Shown: positions 51,964-60,416 of the stretch, piece after piece | How the letters are laid out: each line of letters opens with the position of its first letter | How positions within the stretch are numbered: the stretch's first letter is position 1 | Source of the DNA: Croceibacterium_B sp963783195 | Lineage (GTDB): Bacteria > Pseudomonadota > Alphaproteobacteria > Sphingomonadales > Sphingomonadaceae | Assembly: GCA_963783195.1 (NCBI GenBank) | Contig: CAWAMV010000004.1 | Span: 2,356,001 to 2,420,000 of the forward strand | Length of the DNA: 64,000 bases | Direction: 5' to 3' | Made by a program: the position numbers and the translations under genes | Notes under the pieces: model-generated | What the model was told of the DNA's origin: nothing | Databases searched by the model: none | The model's input: the letters and a program-made list of their open reading frames with translations, nothing else

Positions 51964-52653
51964 ATGACGAACGCGATTTCTACCCAGCCTGCCCGGTCTA
52001 TGGCCCCCGATCAGAGCAACCTGCGCCGCCTCGGCGCGAAGGTGCGCCGGCGGCTGGAAGCCAACCCTGCAGTCTACACCCTGACGCAGGAAAACGCCGA
52101 GATCTACGCCGTGGGCGACTTCATGAGCGCCGAGGAATGCGATCGGATGATCGCCATGATCGACGTCGTGGCCCGGCCGAGTGCGGTGTTCGACCTCAAC
52201 TACGGCGCCGACTACAGGACCAGCTATTCGGGCGACGTGGACGCGCAGGATCCGTTCGTCCGCAAGATAACGCGGCGGATCGACGACCTGCTCGGCATCG
52301 ATGGCCGGTGGGGCGAGACCATACAGGGACAGCGATACCTGCCGGGACAGCAGTTCCAGCCGCACAACGATTGGTTCTGGACCGAGGCCAAGTACTGGAA
52401 GCGCGAAAAGGACCAGGGCGGCCAGCGAAGCTGGACGGCAATGGTTTACCTCAACGAGGTGGAGGACGGTGGCTCGACCGACTTTGTCAATCTGGGCCTG
52501 TCGATCGCACCAAAGAAAGGCGTGCTGCTCATCTGGAACAATGCCGACCGAGAGGGGGTGCCGAACGAGCACACCATGCACGCGGGAACACCGGTGAAGG
52601 CCGGCGTAAAATACGTCATCACCCGCTGGTACCGGACGCGGCGTTGGGGCTGA
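51964..52653 (+). CDS. 2-oxoglutarate/Fe(II)-dependent dioxygenase (prolyl 4-hydroxylase type)
   Basis: This 229-residue protein has the double-stranded beta-helix of the P4Hc/2OG-FeII family. Residues FQPHNDWF near 141 provide the first His and Asp, and EHTMHAGTPV near 210 the second His. VITRWYRT near 223 may carry the 2OG-binding basic residue (here Arg rather than the usual Lys). AMVYLNEVEDGGSTDFVNLG is the core beta signature. Target substrate unknown. The ATG at the start of MTNAIST is chosen over an upstream in-frame start. Confidence 0.87.
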   Translation: MTNAISTQPARSMAPDQSNLRRLGAKVRRRLEANPAVYTLTQENAEIYAVGDFMSAEECDRMIAMIDVVARPSAVFDLNYGADYRTSYSGDVDAQDPFVRKITRRIDDLLGIDGRWGETIQGQRYLPGQQFQPHNDWFWTEAKYWKREKDQGGQRSWTAMVYLNEVEDGGSTDFVNLGLSIAPKKGVLLIWNNADREGVPNEHTMHAGTPVKAGVKYVITRWYRTRRWG

Positions 52654-52668
52654 CCGCCCGCGCCAGGA

Positions 52669-54273
52669 TCAGCGCGCCAGCGCCTCGGCAATCAGCCGGC
52701 GGGTGTTGCCGACACCATAGAGCGCGATGAAGCTGCCCATGCGCGGGCCCTGCGAGCTGCCGAGCAGTGTCTCGTAGAGCGCCTTGAACCAGTCACGCAG
52801 GGACGCAAAGCCGAACTCCTCCCGCTTGCCGATCTCGTAGATGGCGGTCTGCAGGTCCTCGGCCGAGGTGTCCTCTGCCGCCGCCGCCAGCCAGGCGTCC
52901 AATGCTCGCAACGCCTCCGCCTCGTTCGCCTCCGGCTTGCGCTTGTGCAGCGTCGGCGCCACGAAGTCGCGGTTGTAGGCAATCGCCGTGTCGAGCAGCT
53001 TGGCGAGGTCCGGGTTCTCGCTCGCCCCCGGGTGATAATTGTCGACGTATTCAGCCAGGCTCTCGCGCGTCGCCTCGGTGCCGAGCACGCTCGCGAGATT
53101 GAGCAAAAGGCCGTAGGTCACCGGCAGCGTGTCGCCGGCTCCGCCATCGTAGCCATTCGCCCGCAGCAGGTGCCACACGGGATTACCAAGCTGCTGCTCG
53201 ATCGGCTGCTCGGGGAGCTTGCTGCGGAACTGCCAGTAATCGTCGACCGCGCGGGGGACGATCCCGGCGTGCAGGCTCTTGGCGCTTTTCGGTTCGCGGT
53301 AAAGGTAGAGCCCGAGACTGTCCTCGCTGCCGTAGCGCAGCCATTCCTCGATCGTCAGGCCGTTGCCCTTGGACTTGGAAATCTTCTCGCCGTTCTCGTC
53401 GAGGAACAGCTCGTAGATCATGTTCTCGGGCATCCGTCCGCCGAGCGCCCGGACGATGCGGCCGGACTGGGTGACGCTGTCGGTCAGGTCCTTGCCGCAC
53501 ATCTCGTAATCGACGCCCAGCGCGTACCAGCGCATCGCCCAGTCGACCTTCCATTGCAGCTTGGCCTTGCCGCCGAAGATCGTCTGTTCGACCGTTTCGC
53601 CCCCGGGAACCGACGTGTCCTCGAAGCGCACCATGCCGGTGTCGGCGTCGACCACCTCGACCGGGACCTGCAGCACCACGCCGCTCTTCTCGCTGATCGG
53701 CAGGACCGGCGAGTAGGTCGCGGCGCGCTCTGCCCGCAGGGTCGGCAGCATGATGTCCATGATCCGATCGAACGAGCGCAGGACTTGCGCGAGCGCTTCG
53801 TCGAAATCCCCCGAGTTGTAGCGATCGCTCGCGGCAACGAACTCATAGTCGAAGCCGGAGCGGTCGAGGAAGTCACGCAGCATCGCGTTATTGTGGTGTG
53901 CGAAGCTTTCGAACCCGGCGTTGAAGGGATCGGGAATGCGCGAAAGCGGCTTGCCCAGGTTGGTCCGCATCATCTCCTGGTGCGGCACGTTGTCGGGCAC
54001 CTTGCGCAATCCGTCCATGTCGTCGCTGAAGGCGATAAGGCGGGTCGGCGCGCCGCCGCTGACGATCTCGTAGGCCCGCCGGACAAGCGTGGTGCGCAGC
54101 ACTTCCTGGAAAGTCCCGATATGCGGCAGGCCACTTGGGCCGTAGCCGGTCTCGAAGATCACCGCGGCACCGCCCGGCTTGCCGTCCGGGTAGCGCTTGA
54201 CGATCTTCATCGCCTCCTGGAACGGCCAGGCCTTGGACACGCGGGCAGCTTCGATCAGGGCTTCGTCAGTCAT
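52669..54273 (-). CDS. lysS: Class I lysyl-tRNA synthetase
   Basis: This 534-residue class I LysRS charges tRNA-Lys. It is the archaeal-type enzyme that many alphaproteobacteria use in place of the class II form. The HIGH-like motif is GPSGLPHIGT near residue 47 and the KMSKS-like motif KISKSKGNG near 297. The length is typical. The second Met (MTDEALIEA) is chosen. It lies 15 bases from the 2OG oxygenase and is divergent from mscS. Confidence 0.94.
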   Translation of the reverse strand: MTDEALIEAARVSKAWPFQEAMKIVKRYPDGKPGGAAVIFETGYGPSGLPHIGTFQEVLRTTLVRRAYEIVSGGAPTRLIAFSDDMDGLRKVPDNVPHQEMMRTNLGKPLSRIPDPFNAGFESFAHHNNAMLRDFLDRSGFDYEFVAASDRYNSGDFDEALAQVLRSFDRIMDIMLPTLRAERAATYSPVLPISEKSGVVLQVPVEVVDADTGMVRFEDTSVPGGETVEQTIFGGKAKLQWKVDWAMRWYALGVDYEMCGKDLTDSVTQSGRIVRALGGRMPENMIYELFLDENGEKISKSKGNGLTIEEWLRYGSEDSLGLYLYREPKSAKSLHAGIVPRAVDDYWQFRSKLPEQPIEQQLGNPVWHLLRANGYDGGAGDTLPVTYGLLLNLASVLGTEATRESLAEYVDNYHPGASENPDLAKLLDTAIAYNRDFVAPTLHKRKPEANEAEALRALDAWLAAAAEDTSAEDLQTAIYEIGKREEFGFASLRDWFKALYETLLGSSQGPRMGSFIALYGVGNTRRLIAEALAR

Positions 54274-54355
54274 TGCGCGGCGGCCTTCGCCCAAGCACGC
54301 CGATGTTGCAAGCGCGAAGCAATCCGGAACCCGGCAGGTCCCCCGCCATTAACCT

Positions 54356-55240
54356 ATGACAAGAAGGGGACCGGACTTGGATTACATCGCAACTTTGCAG
54401 AACAAGCTGCAGGACATGGCACGCGACTTCGTCGCCGCCCTGCCGAACATCGCGATAGCGGCCGTCATCCTCTTCATCACCTGGATCGTGGCCAGGTTCG
54501 CTGCCCGAATTGCCGATCGGATCGTCGGCAATTCGCACATGCGCGAAAGCCTGAAACAGCTGGTCGAGACCCTGACCAAGCTCGTCATCTGGCTCGTCGG
54601 CCTCCTGCTCGCCGCCGCGGTCGTCTTCCCCGGCTTCACGCCCGCGGGGATGATCGCCGGCCTCGGCATCGGCGCGGTCGCGATCGGCTTCGCTTTCCAG
54701 GACATCTTCGAGAACTTTCTCGCAGGCGTGCTCATCATGCTGCGCGAGAAGATGCGCATCGGCGACGTGATCGAGTGCGAGGGCATCCTGGGCCGGGTCG
54801 AAAAGATCAGCCTGCGCGAAAGCCACGTGCGCCAGCTGTCGAACGAGCTAACGATCGTGCCCAACTCGATGCTGTTCAAGAACCCGGTCAAGATCCTGAC
54901 TGACGAAACCATCCGCCGCAACGAGGTCGTCGTAGGGGTGTCCTACGACACCGACCTCGAACAGGCGCAGAAGGTCATCCTCGACGCGGTAACGGCGCTG
55001 GACAACATCAACCACGAAAAGGACGTGATCGTCTACGCCCAGGAGTTCAATTCGAGCTCGGTCGACTTCCTCGTGCAGTGGTGGGCGCAGTCGGCGCCAC
55101 GCGATCTGCGTCTGACCAAAAGCGAAGTGGTCATGGCGATCAAGCGCGCGCTCGACGATGCAGGGATCGAGATCCCGTTCCCCTACATCACCCACACCTT
55201 CAAGGAGCCGGTGCCCCTCCCCGCTTCTGCAGAAGGCTGA
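54356..55240 (+). CDS. MscS-family mechanosensitive ion channel
   Basis: This 294-residue small-conductance mechanosensitive channel has three N-terminal transmembrane helices, TM3 being the Gly/Ala-rich pore helix (AGLGIGAVAIGFAFQDIFEN near residues 102-121). The beta domain (KMRIGDVIECEG, ITLRES-like VKISL) and C-terminal alpha-beta domain (VEVVVGVSYDTDLEQA-like) follow. It opens under hypo-osmotic stress. A TTG seven codons downstream with AAGGGG in good position is an alternative start. Confidence 0.92.
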   Translation: MTRRGPDLDYIATLQNKLQDMARDFVAALPNIAIAAVILFITWIVARFAARIADRIVGNSHMRESLKQLVETLTKLVIWLVGLLLAAAVVFPGFTPAGMIAGLGIGAVAIGFAFQDIFENFLAGVLIMLREKMRIGDVIECEGILGRVEKISLRESHVRQLSNELTIVPNSMLFKNPVKILTDETIRRNEVVVGVSYDTDLEQAQKVILDAVTALDNINHEKDVIVYAQEFNSSSVDFLVQWWAQSAPRDLRLTKSEVVMAIKRALDDAGIEIPFPYITHTFKEPVPLPASAEG

Positions 55241-55341
55241 TCCCCGGCGGACTCTGGGGCGGACTTTTTGCGTTAAACAATTTGCGTCTCGCTCTCCCTG
55301 TGGCAGGATAAAGTCAACAATTCCCAGGGGAGAGGGAACGC

Positions 55342-57087
55342 ATGGAAATTGCCCGTAAAGCCTATCCGGACGTGCCGCTTTTCCGGTACCCGTACAGCGA
55401 ACTGACCAAGGCGCAGGTCGCGGCAAAGCTCGACGTGGCCGCGCAAGGGGGTCCCGGTCACAAGGGCACACTCGACGGTGCCGGTCTCGAGGGGAAGACC
55501 CTGCGCTTCGTGAGCGACGGCGGGCCTTCATGGTCATGGGCTTTCGGACCGAACAATCGGGTTACGCTCGCGGGCAAGACGGCCGGATACGGCGCGCTGG
55601 ACCTCGAGCAAGTCACCCTCGTCGCCCATCTCGTACCCGGCAGCGCCAAGGCTTTTGCGCTGGTGTGGGACCGGGTCAGCAACCTTGCGACCGTATTCGA
55701 GCTGTGGTTCGGCGATGGACCGGCCCCGACCGCGCGAGAGGTCAACCGTGCGGTGTGGCACGGCTATGTCGACACACCGGGCGACGCGCCGGACGAACGC
55801 CACCAGCCGACCTTGCGGACCGAGGGCCGCGCGCTGTCGTGGACCGAGGATACGGGCCTGCGGACGATCGATTACTACTGCTCGGTCAGCTACACCCACT
55901 GGGTCGAGCTCGACCGGCTGAGCGAAGGACGCGGCTATTCGGCTCCGGCCGACTACATCTTCCTGACCGAGGACAAGTATGCCGTTGCGCGGGTCGAGGC
56001 GGAGTTCTCGGGCCTGTTCAACCTCATCGTTTACGACGCCAACACGCTGCAGTCGGTCGGCCTGAGGCTCGGCTTCGACGGGCTCGACAACCTCGAATAC
56101 TACATGTTCCGCGGGGCCGGCGAGTGGCTCGGTCAGAACGCGCGTTTCGAGAAGCTGGGCGATTTCAGCGCCGAGCCGCTCAAGATCGAGAACGGCAAGA
56201 AGGGTGAACGGCGCATCTATCGCCCGCTCGAGACGATGGACCGGATGACCCCGGCAGAAATCGACGCGGCGGTGGCGGCGGGCAACGTCCACGTGTTCGA
56301 CAAGCCCAGCGCGATGGCCGGCAACGGCACCGCGCCGAGCGCTGCGCTGGCCGGGCGGACCTTCGCCATTGCCTATGACGGCGGCCCGGCGATGGAATAC
56401 CGCGTAAAGGGCGCCGAAACGCTCGACTGGCGCAAGGACGGCCCAAATGGCTGGGGAAACTGGACCGAGGCGCGCTACAATGCCTGGGAGATGATGCCCG
56501 GCGCCTTCATCTTCGGGCACCTGTTGGAAGGCGAAAAGAACCACGACGGACACATCGTCGTGGTCGATTTCGACGCGGGGCTCGCCACCGCCTTTCACGG
56601 CTATCTCAACACGCCCTACATCGCCAACGAGGCAGGCGCCGAAACGCTGTTCGGAAAGCTGGTCGGGGAGGGCATTGCGGACCCCGGCAGAAAGCGGCAC
56701 GAGCGCACGCGCGACCTGCTGGGACGGGCCTTCACCTGGGAGTATTCGCCCGGGCTCAATTCCATGCACCTCTATTCCACGCCCAACACCACGAGCTGGA
56801 TCATCCCCACGCCCGACGGGCACTTCGCGACCGAGTGGAGCGGCAGCGGCGATTTCATCAAGATACGCGACCAGCTCTACTTCGCGCGCTGGCAGGAAGA
56901 GGCGTGCAACGGCACGCTCGGCACGATCCTGATCAACATGCGCACGATGCACGATGCGGGCATCGGCTATCACATGGGTAAGCGGGGCGGCCTCAGCCTT
57001 AGTGCGGTCGGCGCCCCCTCGCGCCACGCCGGAAAGATCGACGTCGACCGCTTCTTCGGGCCGAACGCATGGGAGAGGAAGGCATGA
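55342..57087 (+). CDS. MoaF-related tandem-domain protein
   Basis: This 581-residue soluble protein resembles two tandem MoaF-type lipocalin-like modules. The first runs from about 40 to 280 (GKTLRFVSDGGPSWSWAFG ... LRTIDYYCSVSYTHWVELDR), the second from about 330 to 575 (GRTFAIAYDGGPAMEYRVKG ... EYSPGLNSMHLYSTPNTTSW). MoaF proteins are named after a molybdenum-cofactor linked gene in Klebsiella, but a proven enzymatic function is lacking. The gene begins the operon with the Tat-exported protein and tannase, so a role in aromatic ester metabolism is possible. Confidence 0.78.
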   Translation: MEIARKAYPDVPLFRYPYSELTKAQVAAKLDVAAQGGPGHKGTLDGAGLEGKTLRFVSDGGPSWSWAFGPNNRVTLAGKTAGYGALDLEQVTLVAHLVPGSAKAFALVWDRVSNLATVFELWFGDGPAPTAREVNRAVWHGYVDTPGDAPDERHQPTLRTEGRALSWTEDTGLRTIDYYCSVSYTHWVELDRLSEGRGYSAPADYIFLTEDKYAVARVEAEFSGLFNLIVYDANTLQSVGLRLGFDGLDNLEYYMFRGAGEWLGQNARFEKLGDFSAEPLKIENGKKGERRIYRPLETMDRMTPAEIDAAVAAGNVHVFDKPSAMAGNGTAPSAALAGRTFAIAYDGGPAMEYRVKGAETLDWRKDGPNGWGNWTEARYNAWEMMPGAFIFGHLLEGEKNHDGHIVVVDFDAGLATAFHGYLNTPYIANEAGAETLFGKLVGEGIADPGRKRHERTRDLLGRAFTWEYSPGLNSMHLYSTPNTTSWIIPTPDGHFATEWSGSGDFIKIRDQLYFARWQEEACNGTLGTILINMRTMHDAGIGYHMGKRGGLSLSAVGAPSRHAGKIDVDRFFGPNAWERKA

Positions 57088-57568
57088 ACAAGCCAGTGAC
57101 ACGACCGGGCCAACCCGGCACGGACCGGCGTTCGTTTCTCAAGTCGGGCGCGATCGCCGCCGCTCCGCTCGCGGTCGCGGTGCCCGGCGCGGCGATAGCC
57201 ATGGACGACAGCGGGGCAAAACTCGCCCGCATCGAGGACGAACGTGCGATTGAAGCGCTTCATCGCGGTGTTCTGCGGTCGCTGAACAGCGCGGACGTTC
57301 GGCCGGCGCCGCCCAACCTCGTCGTCCCTGACGCCGCGATGCCTCTGCCGAGTTGCAGATCGCCATCGCACCCGATGGGCGCAGCGCTTGCGCCCGCCAC
57401 GCCTGCCGCGCGCAATTCGAGATCGTGGCAGCAGGCGAAACCACGGTCGAGCGAATGGTCCGCTTCCAGGGCCACGGCCGCGGCCTCACCAGCGAGCAGC
57501 GCACGCTCGTCGCCGAATATACCAAGAACGAAAAAGGCTGGGGCGTCGCCAAGCTGCACCTTGCCTGA
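57084..57568 (+). pseudogene. Tat-exported SnoaL-like protein, frameshifted
   Basis: The frame starts MNKPVTRPGQPGTDRRSFLK, a twin-arginine signal, and reads DERAIEALHRGVLRSLNSAD before losing coding character near 57335. The other half is in a different frame (AELQIAIAPDGRSA, then MVRFQGHGRGLTSEQRTLVA and KNEKGWGVAKLHLA). Adding one base near 57335-57345 restores a protein of about 161 residues of the SnoaL/NTF2-like group with a Tat signal. It overlaps the moaF-like gene by four bases. The gene is either an error or a real pseudogene. Confidence 0.75.
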
Positions 57569-57584
57569 GCAGGAGAGAATAACG

Positions 57585-59072
57585 ATGCGTTATGCCGCGA
57601 TTGCCGGGCTGGCCCTGCTGGCCGCCGGATGCACCACCCAGTCCGCCTCGCCCATCGCCTCGCGCGGGGCCGATCGCTGCGCGGGGTTCGATGCCTCCTC
57701 GCTCGGGCTGAGCAATGCCAGCTCGACCTGGGTCGAGGCGAAGGACGCGGTCCCGGCCTTCTGCGAGGTAGCGGGCACCCTCACCCCGGCGGCCGGGTCC
57801 AACATCGGCGTCGTCTATCGCCTGCCGGCCGCCTGGAACGGCAAGGTCTATGGCGTCGGCGGCGGCGGCTGGATCGGCAACACGGCGGTGCAGACCGTGG
57901 CCGAGGCGCTCGGCAAGGGTTACGCCACGATGTCGACCGACGCCGGCCACCCGATCGGCAACGTGTGGGACAACGCCTGGGCGGTGAATCCCGAACAGGC
58001 CAAGGACTTCAGCTACCGCGCGATCCACGAGATGACCGCGGCGGGCAAGAAGGTTGCGCCGGCCTATTACGGCAACGCGGTCGACCGATCCTACTATGTC
58101 GGCTGTTCGACCGGCGGACGAATGGGCCTGATGGAAGCCCAGCGCTTCCCCTCCGACTACGACGTGATCGTCGCCGGCGCGCCGGTCTACACGTTGCAGG
58201 TGCAGACCAGCTCGGTGTTGCGGACCAACGTCTTCAGCAGGAGCGGCGGGTTCAGCGCCGGCGATCTCAAGCTGGCCGAGAATGCCGCGCTTGCCGAGTG
58301 CGACGCGAACGACGGGCTGAAGGATGGCCTGATCAACAATCCACGCGCATGTCACTGGAATCCCAAGACGATCCAGTGCAGCGGCGCCAAGACCGACCAG
58401 TGCCTCAGCGCCGCGCAGGTCACGGCGCTGCAGACGCTGTACGACGGCATCAAGTCGCCCGATGGCCAGTGGGCCATGCTGCCGATGAGCCGCGGCGGGG
58501 AGACGACCTGGTCGTTCTTCACCGCGACCGACGGCAAGGGCAACGACCCCACCCGGGGCGGCGGGCTCGTCGGGCTCGAGCCGGTGATCTTCCCGGGCCG
58601 CAAGGTGGACTGGGCGAACTTCTCCCCCGCAACCGATGTCCCCGCCGTGCGAGCGAGCGAGTTCGCGCAGATGTACGAGGCCAGGGACCCGAATCTCAGC
58701 CCGTTCTTCAATCGCGGCGGCAAACTGTTGATGTGGCACGGCGAGAGCGACGCGGGCCCAAGCCCCGTGGGCACGAACGACTACGTTCGGGCGGTCATGG
58801 CGCAAAGCCCCAGGGCGTCGAGCCAGATGCGCTACTTCCTCGCCCCCGGCGTCGGCCATTGCGGAGGCGGCCCCGGTGCCGACGTGCAGCCTCTTCTCTC
58901 GACCATCGAGGCGTGGGACTCGAGCGGCAAGGCGCCCGACACGATGGTCGGCAGCAAGCGGGACGGTTCGCTCACCCGTCCGCATTGTGCATGGCCGAAG
59001 GTGGCGCATTACAAGGGCAGCGGCGATGCCAACGACCCGAAGAGCTGGAGCTGCGTCGCGCGCCAGTCCTGA
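57585..59072 (+). CDS. Tannase/feruloyl esterase family lipoprotein
   Basis: This 495-residue precursor has a lipobox LAAGC at residues 12-16. The mature part is the tannase/feruloyl esterase alpha/beta-hydrolase fold: GVGGGGWIGNTAVQ near residue 85, catalytic Ser in VGCSTGGRMGLM near residue 170, and the acid/His region LMWHGESDAGPSP and APGVGHCGGGPG. The disulphide-bonded Cys pair flanking the catalytic Ser and His typical of the family is present. It hydrolyses galloyl or feruloyl esters. A strong AGGAG stands upstream of the ATG. Terminator follows. Confidence 0.9.
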   Translation: MRYAAIAGLALLAAGCTTQSASPIASRGADRCAGFDASSLGLSNASSTWVEAKDAVPAFCEVAGTLTPAAGSNIGVVYRLPAAWNGKVYGVGGGGWIGNTAVQTVAEALGKGYATMSTDAGHPIGNVWDNAWAVNPEQAKDFSYRAIHEMTAAGKKVAPAYYGNAVDRSYYVGCSTGGRMGLMEAQRFPSDYDVIVAGAPVYTLQVQTSSVLRTNVFSRSGGFSAGDLKLAENAALAECDANDGLKDGLINNPRACHWNPKTIQCSGAKTDQCLSAAQVTALQTLYDGIKSPDGQWAMLPMSRGGETTWSFFTATDGKGNDPTRGGGLVGLEPVIFPGRKVDWANFSPATDVPAVRASEFAQMYEARDPNLSPFFNRGGKLLMWHGESDAGPSPVGTNDYVRAVMAQSPRASSQMRYFLAPGVGHCGGGPGADVQPLLSTIEAWDSSGKAPDTMVGSKRDGSLTRPHCAWPKVAHYKGSGDANDPKSWSCVARQS

Positions 59073-59080
59073 AGACGCGA

Positions 59081-59108
59081 AAGGGCGGTCCCGAACGGGG
59101 CCGCCCTT
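59081..59108 (+). terminator. Terminator after the tannase gene
   Basis: AAGGGCGG pairs with CCGCCCTT; the inner CCCG/CGGG extends the stem to 13 bp with one G-T pair. It begins 9 bases past the stop codon and is followed by CGTTG. Strong hairpin, weak T-run. Confidence 0.75.
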
Positions 59109-59134
59109 CGTTGCCGGCGTAGCGACAGGTTCGC

Positions 59135-60205
59135 CTAGGCCGCGCGGTAGGCGGGTTGGCGGCCGAGCGCCGGCCAGTTGCGGCTGTACTGGCTCAGATC
59201 GATCCACGGCTGGGCCCGCTCGAACTTGCGATCCAGCGACTGGAGGATCAGCCGGGCACGGCGGACACGGGCCTTGTACGACACGAACGGGTTGGCACGG
59301 TCGGGCTTGGCCGCAGCCATCCGCTTGATCAGTGCATCACGTTCTTCATAGCTGTCCGGCAGCGTGCGCGGCAGGGCAACGGCGGCGCCCTGGTGGGCGA
59401 GGCCATTGTCACGCGGCTCGCCGCGAAGGCTCGGGGCGACCGGCGCCTCGGCGGCGAGCGGCGTCATGGCCGCGACCGTGGCGGGGGCAACCGCGGCTGG
59501 CGTGGGCCGGGGCTCCACAAGCGGCTTTTCGATTACCGGAGCGGCGCGACCGGTCTTTTTCGGGCGACGGCGGAAAGCAACCAGCGCGAAAGCCGCGAGG
59601 GCAAGCCCGACAAGGCCGATCAGCGCCAACGCGAGAAAGCCGGTGGCATCCGTAGTCTGCTGCGGAGTTGGCGCGGCGCTGGGCGTCACGGTATCGTCGG
59701 CGACGGGACTGACGGCGGCGGGTGCCGCTGCCAGCGGCTCCTCCGAATCAATATCGGCCGTGTCCGGCGCTCTCTCGGTGGGCGCGGAGACGTCGGCGAC
59801 CATCGGTGCGGGCCTGGTCGTTGCGCGGGTGTTCACCGTCCGTGCGGGAGTCGGCGCGGATTCGGCACGTGGGGTGACGGTGCTGGTGACCGCACGCGGT
59901 GCAGGCGTTGCGGTGATGAGCGCGGCCGGCGCTGCCGGGACGGAGGGCGTGGTCGTTGTGCTGGTGGTCGCCGGAAGGGTGGAGATTGCGCCCGGCGAGT
60001 TGACGTCGGGCAGAACGATCCCGGGCGAAGGTGCTGTGGTCGGGGCGACCGGTGCGGCCGTCGTCGAGACCGGCGGCAGGTTGACGATCGGCGCGTCGGC
60101 GGAGCCTGGGGCGGCATCCTGCGACAGCGCGGGAGTGGATGAGAGCGCAAGGACCGCGGCAATCGCGGCGAGGGCGCTGGCGGGGGTGCTGTATCTGTTT
60201 CGCAT
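59135..60205 (-). CDS. Secreted, membrane-anchored Ala/Pro/Thr-rich protein
   Basis: This 356-residue precursor has a signal peptide cleaved near residue 29. A long Ala-, Pro- and Thr-rich region (about 30-190) is probably disordered and surface-exposed. A transmembrane helix follows near 190-212 (FLALALIGLVGLALAAFALVA), then a basic cytoplasmic stretch and a conserved C-terminal segment of about 70 residues (RDALIKRMAAAKPDRANPFV). Unknown function, but the layout recurs in sphingomonads. Divergent from the DinG-type helicase. Confidence 0.7.
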   Translation of the reverse strand: MRNRYSTPASALAAIAAVLALSSTPALSQDAAPGSADAPIVNLPPVSTTAAPVAPTTAPSPGIVLPDVNSPGAISTLPATTSTTTTPSVPAAPAALITATPAPRAVTSTVTPRAESAPTPARTVNTRATTRPAPMVADVSAPTERAPDTADIDSEEPLAAAPAAVSPVADDTVTPSAAPTPQQTTDATGFLALALIGLVGLALAAFALVAFRRRPKKTGRAAPVIEKPLVEPRPTPAAVAPATVAAMTPLAAEAPVAPSLRGEPRDNGLAHQGAAVALPRTLPDSYEERDALIKRMAAAKPDRANPFVSYKARVRRARLILQSLDRKFERAQPWIDLSQYSRNWPALGRQPAYRAA

Positions 60206-60242
60206 AGCCCGGTAAAAACCCGGCGATCTTCTACCGAGTTCC

Positions 60243-60258
60243 CTGAACTGGCGTTCAG
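60243..60258. promoter_or_regulatory. Palindrome in the divergent promoter region
   Basis: CTGAAC-TGGC-GTTCAG, a perfect 6-bp palindrome, lies 38 bases before the secreted-protein start and 159 bases before the helicase start. It could be a regulator site. It is not the alphaproteobacterial LexA box (GTTC-N7-GTTC). Confidence 0.3.
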
Positions 60259-60416
60259 CAAGCTCTTAATTTGCTGATATTCAATGTTTTTGTTGAACGT
60301 CAAATCCGGCAAGCCGAACAGCGGTTGCGACGAAGCGAGCGGCGCTCGCACCGTTTGTCGCGCTTCTGCGGCACCCGGCGTTTACTTTTCGTTCCGCGCT
60401 CGGCATCGTCCCATGC

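Noticed and set aside
57069..57584. Apparent fusion of the Tat protein frame to tannase
   Set aside because: The tannase has its own lipoprotein signal and strong Shine-Dalgarno; the fused part is out of frame with the SnoaL-like C-terminus.
60230..60300. LexA-type SOS box before the DinG-like helicase gene
   Set aside because: GTTC-N7-GTTC is not present; the available GAAC/GTTC units have other spacings.
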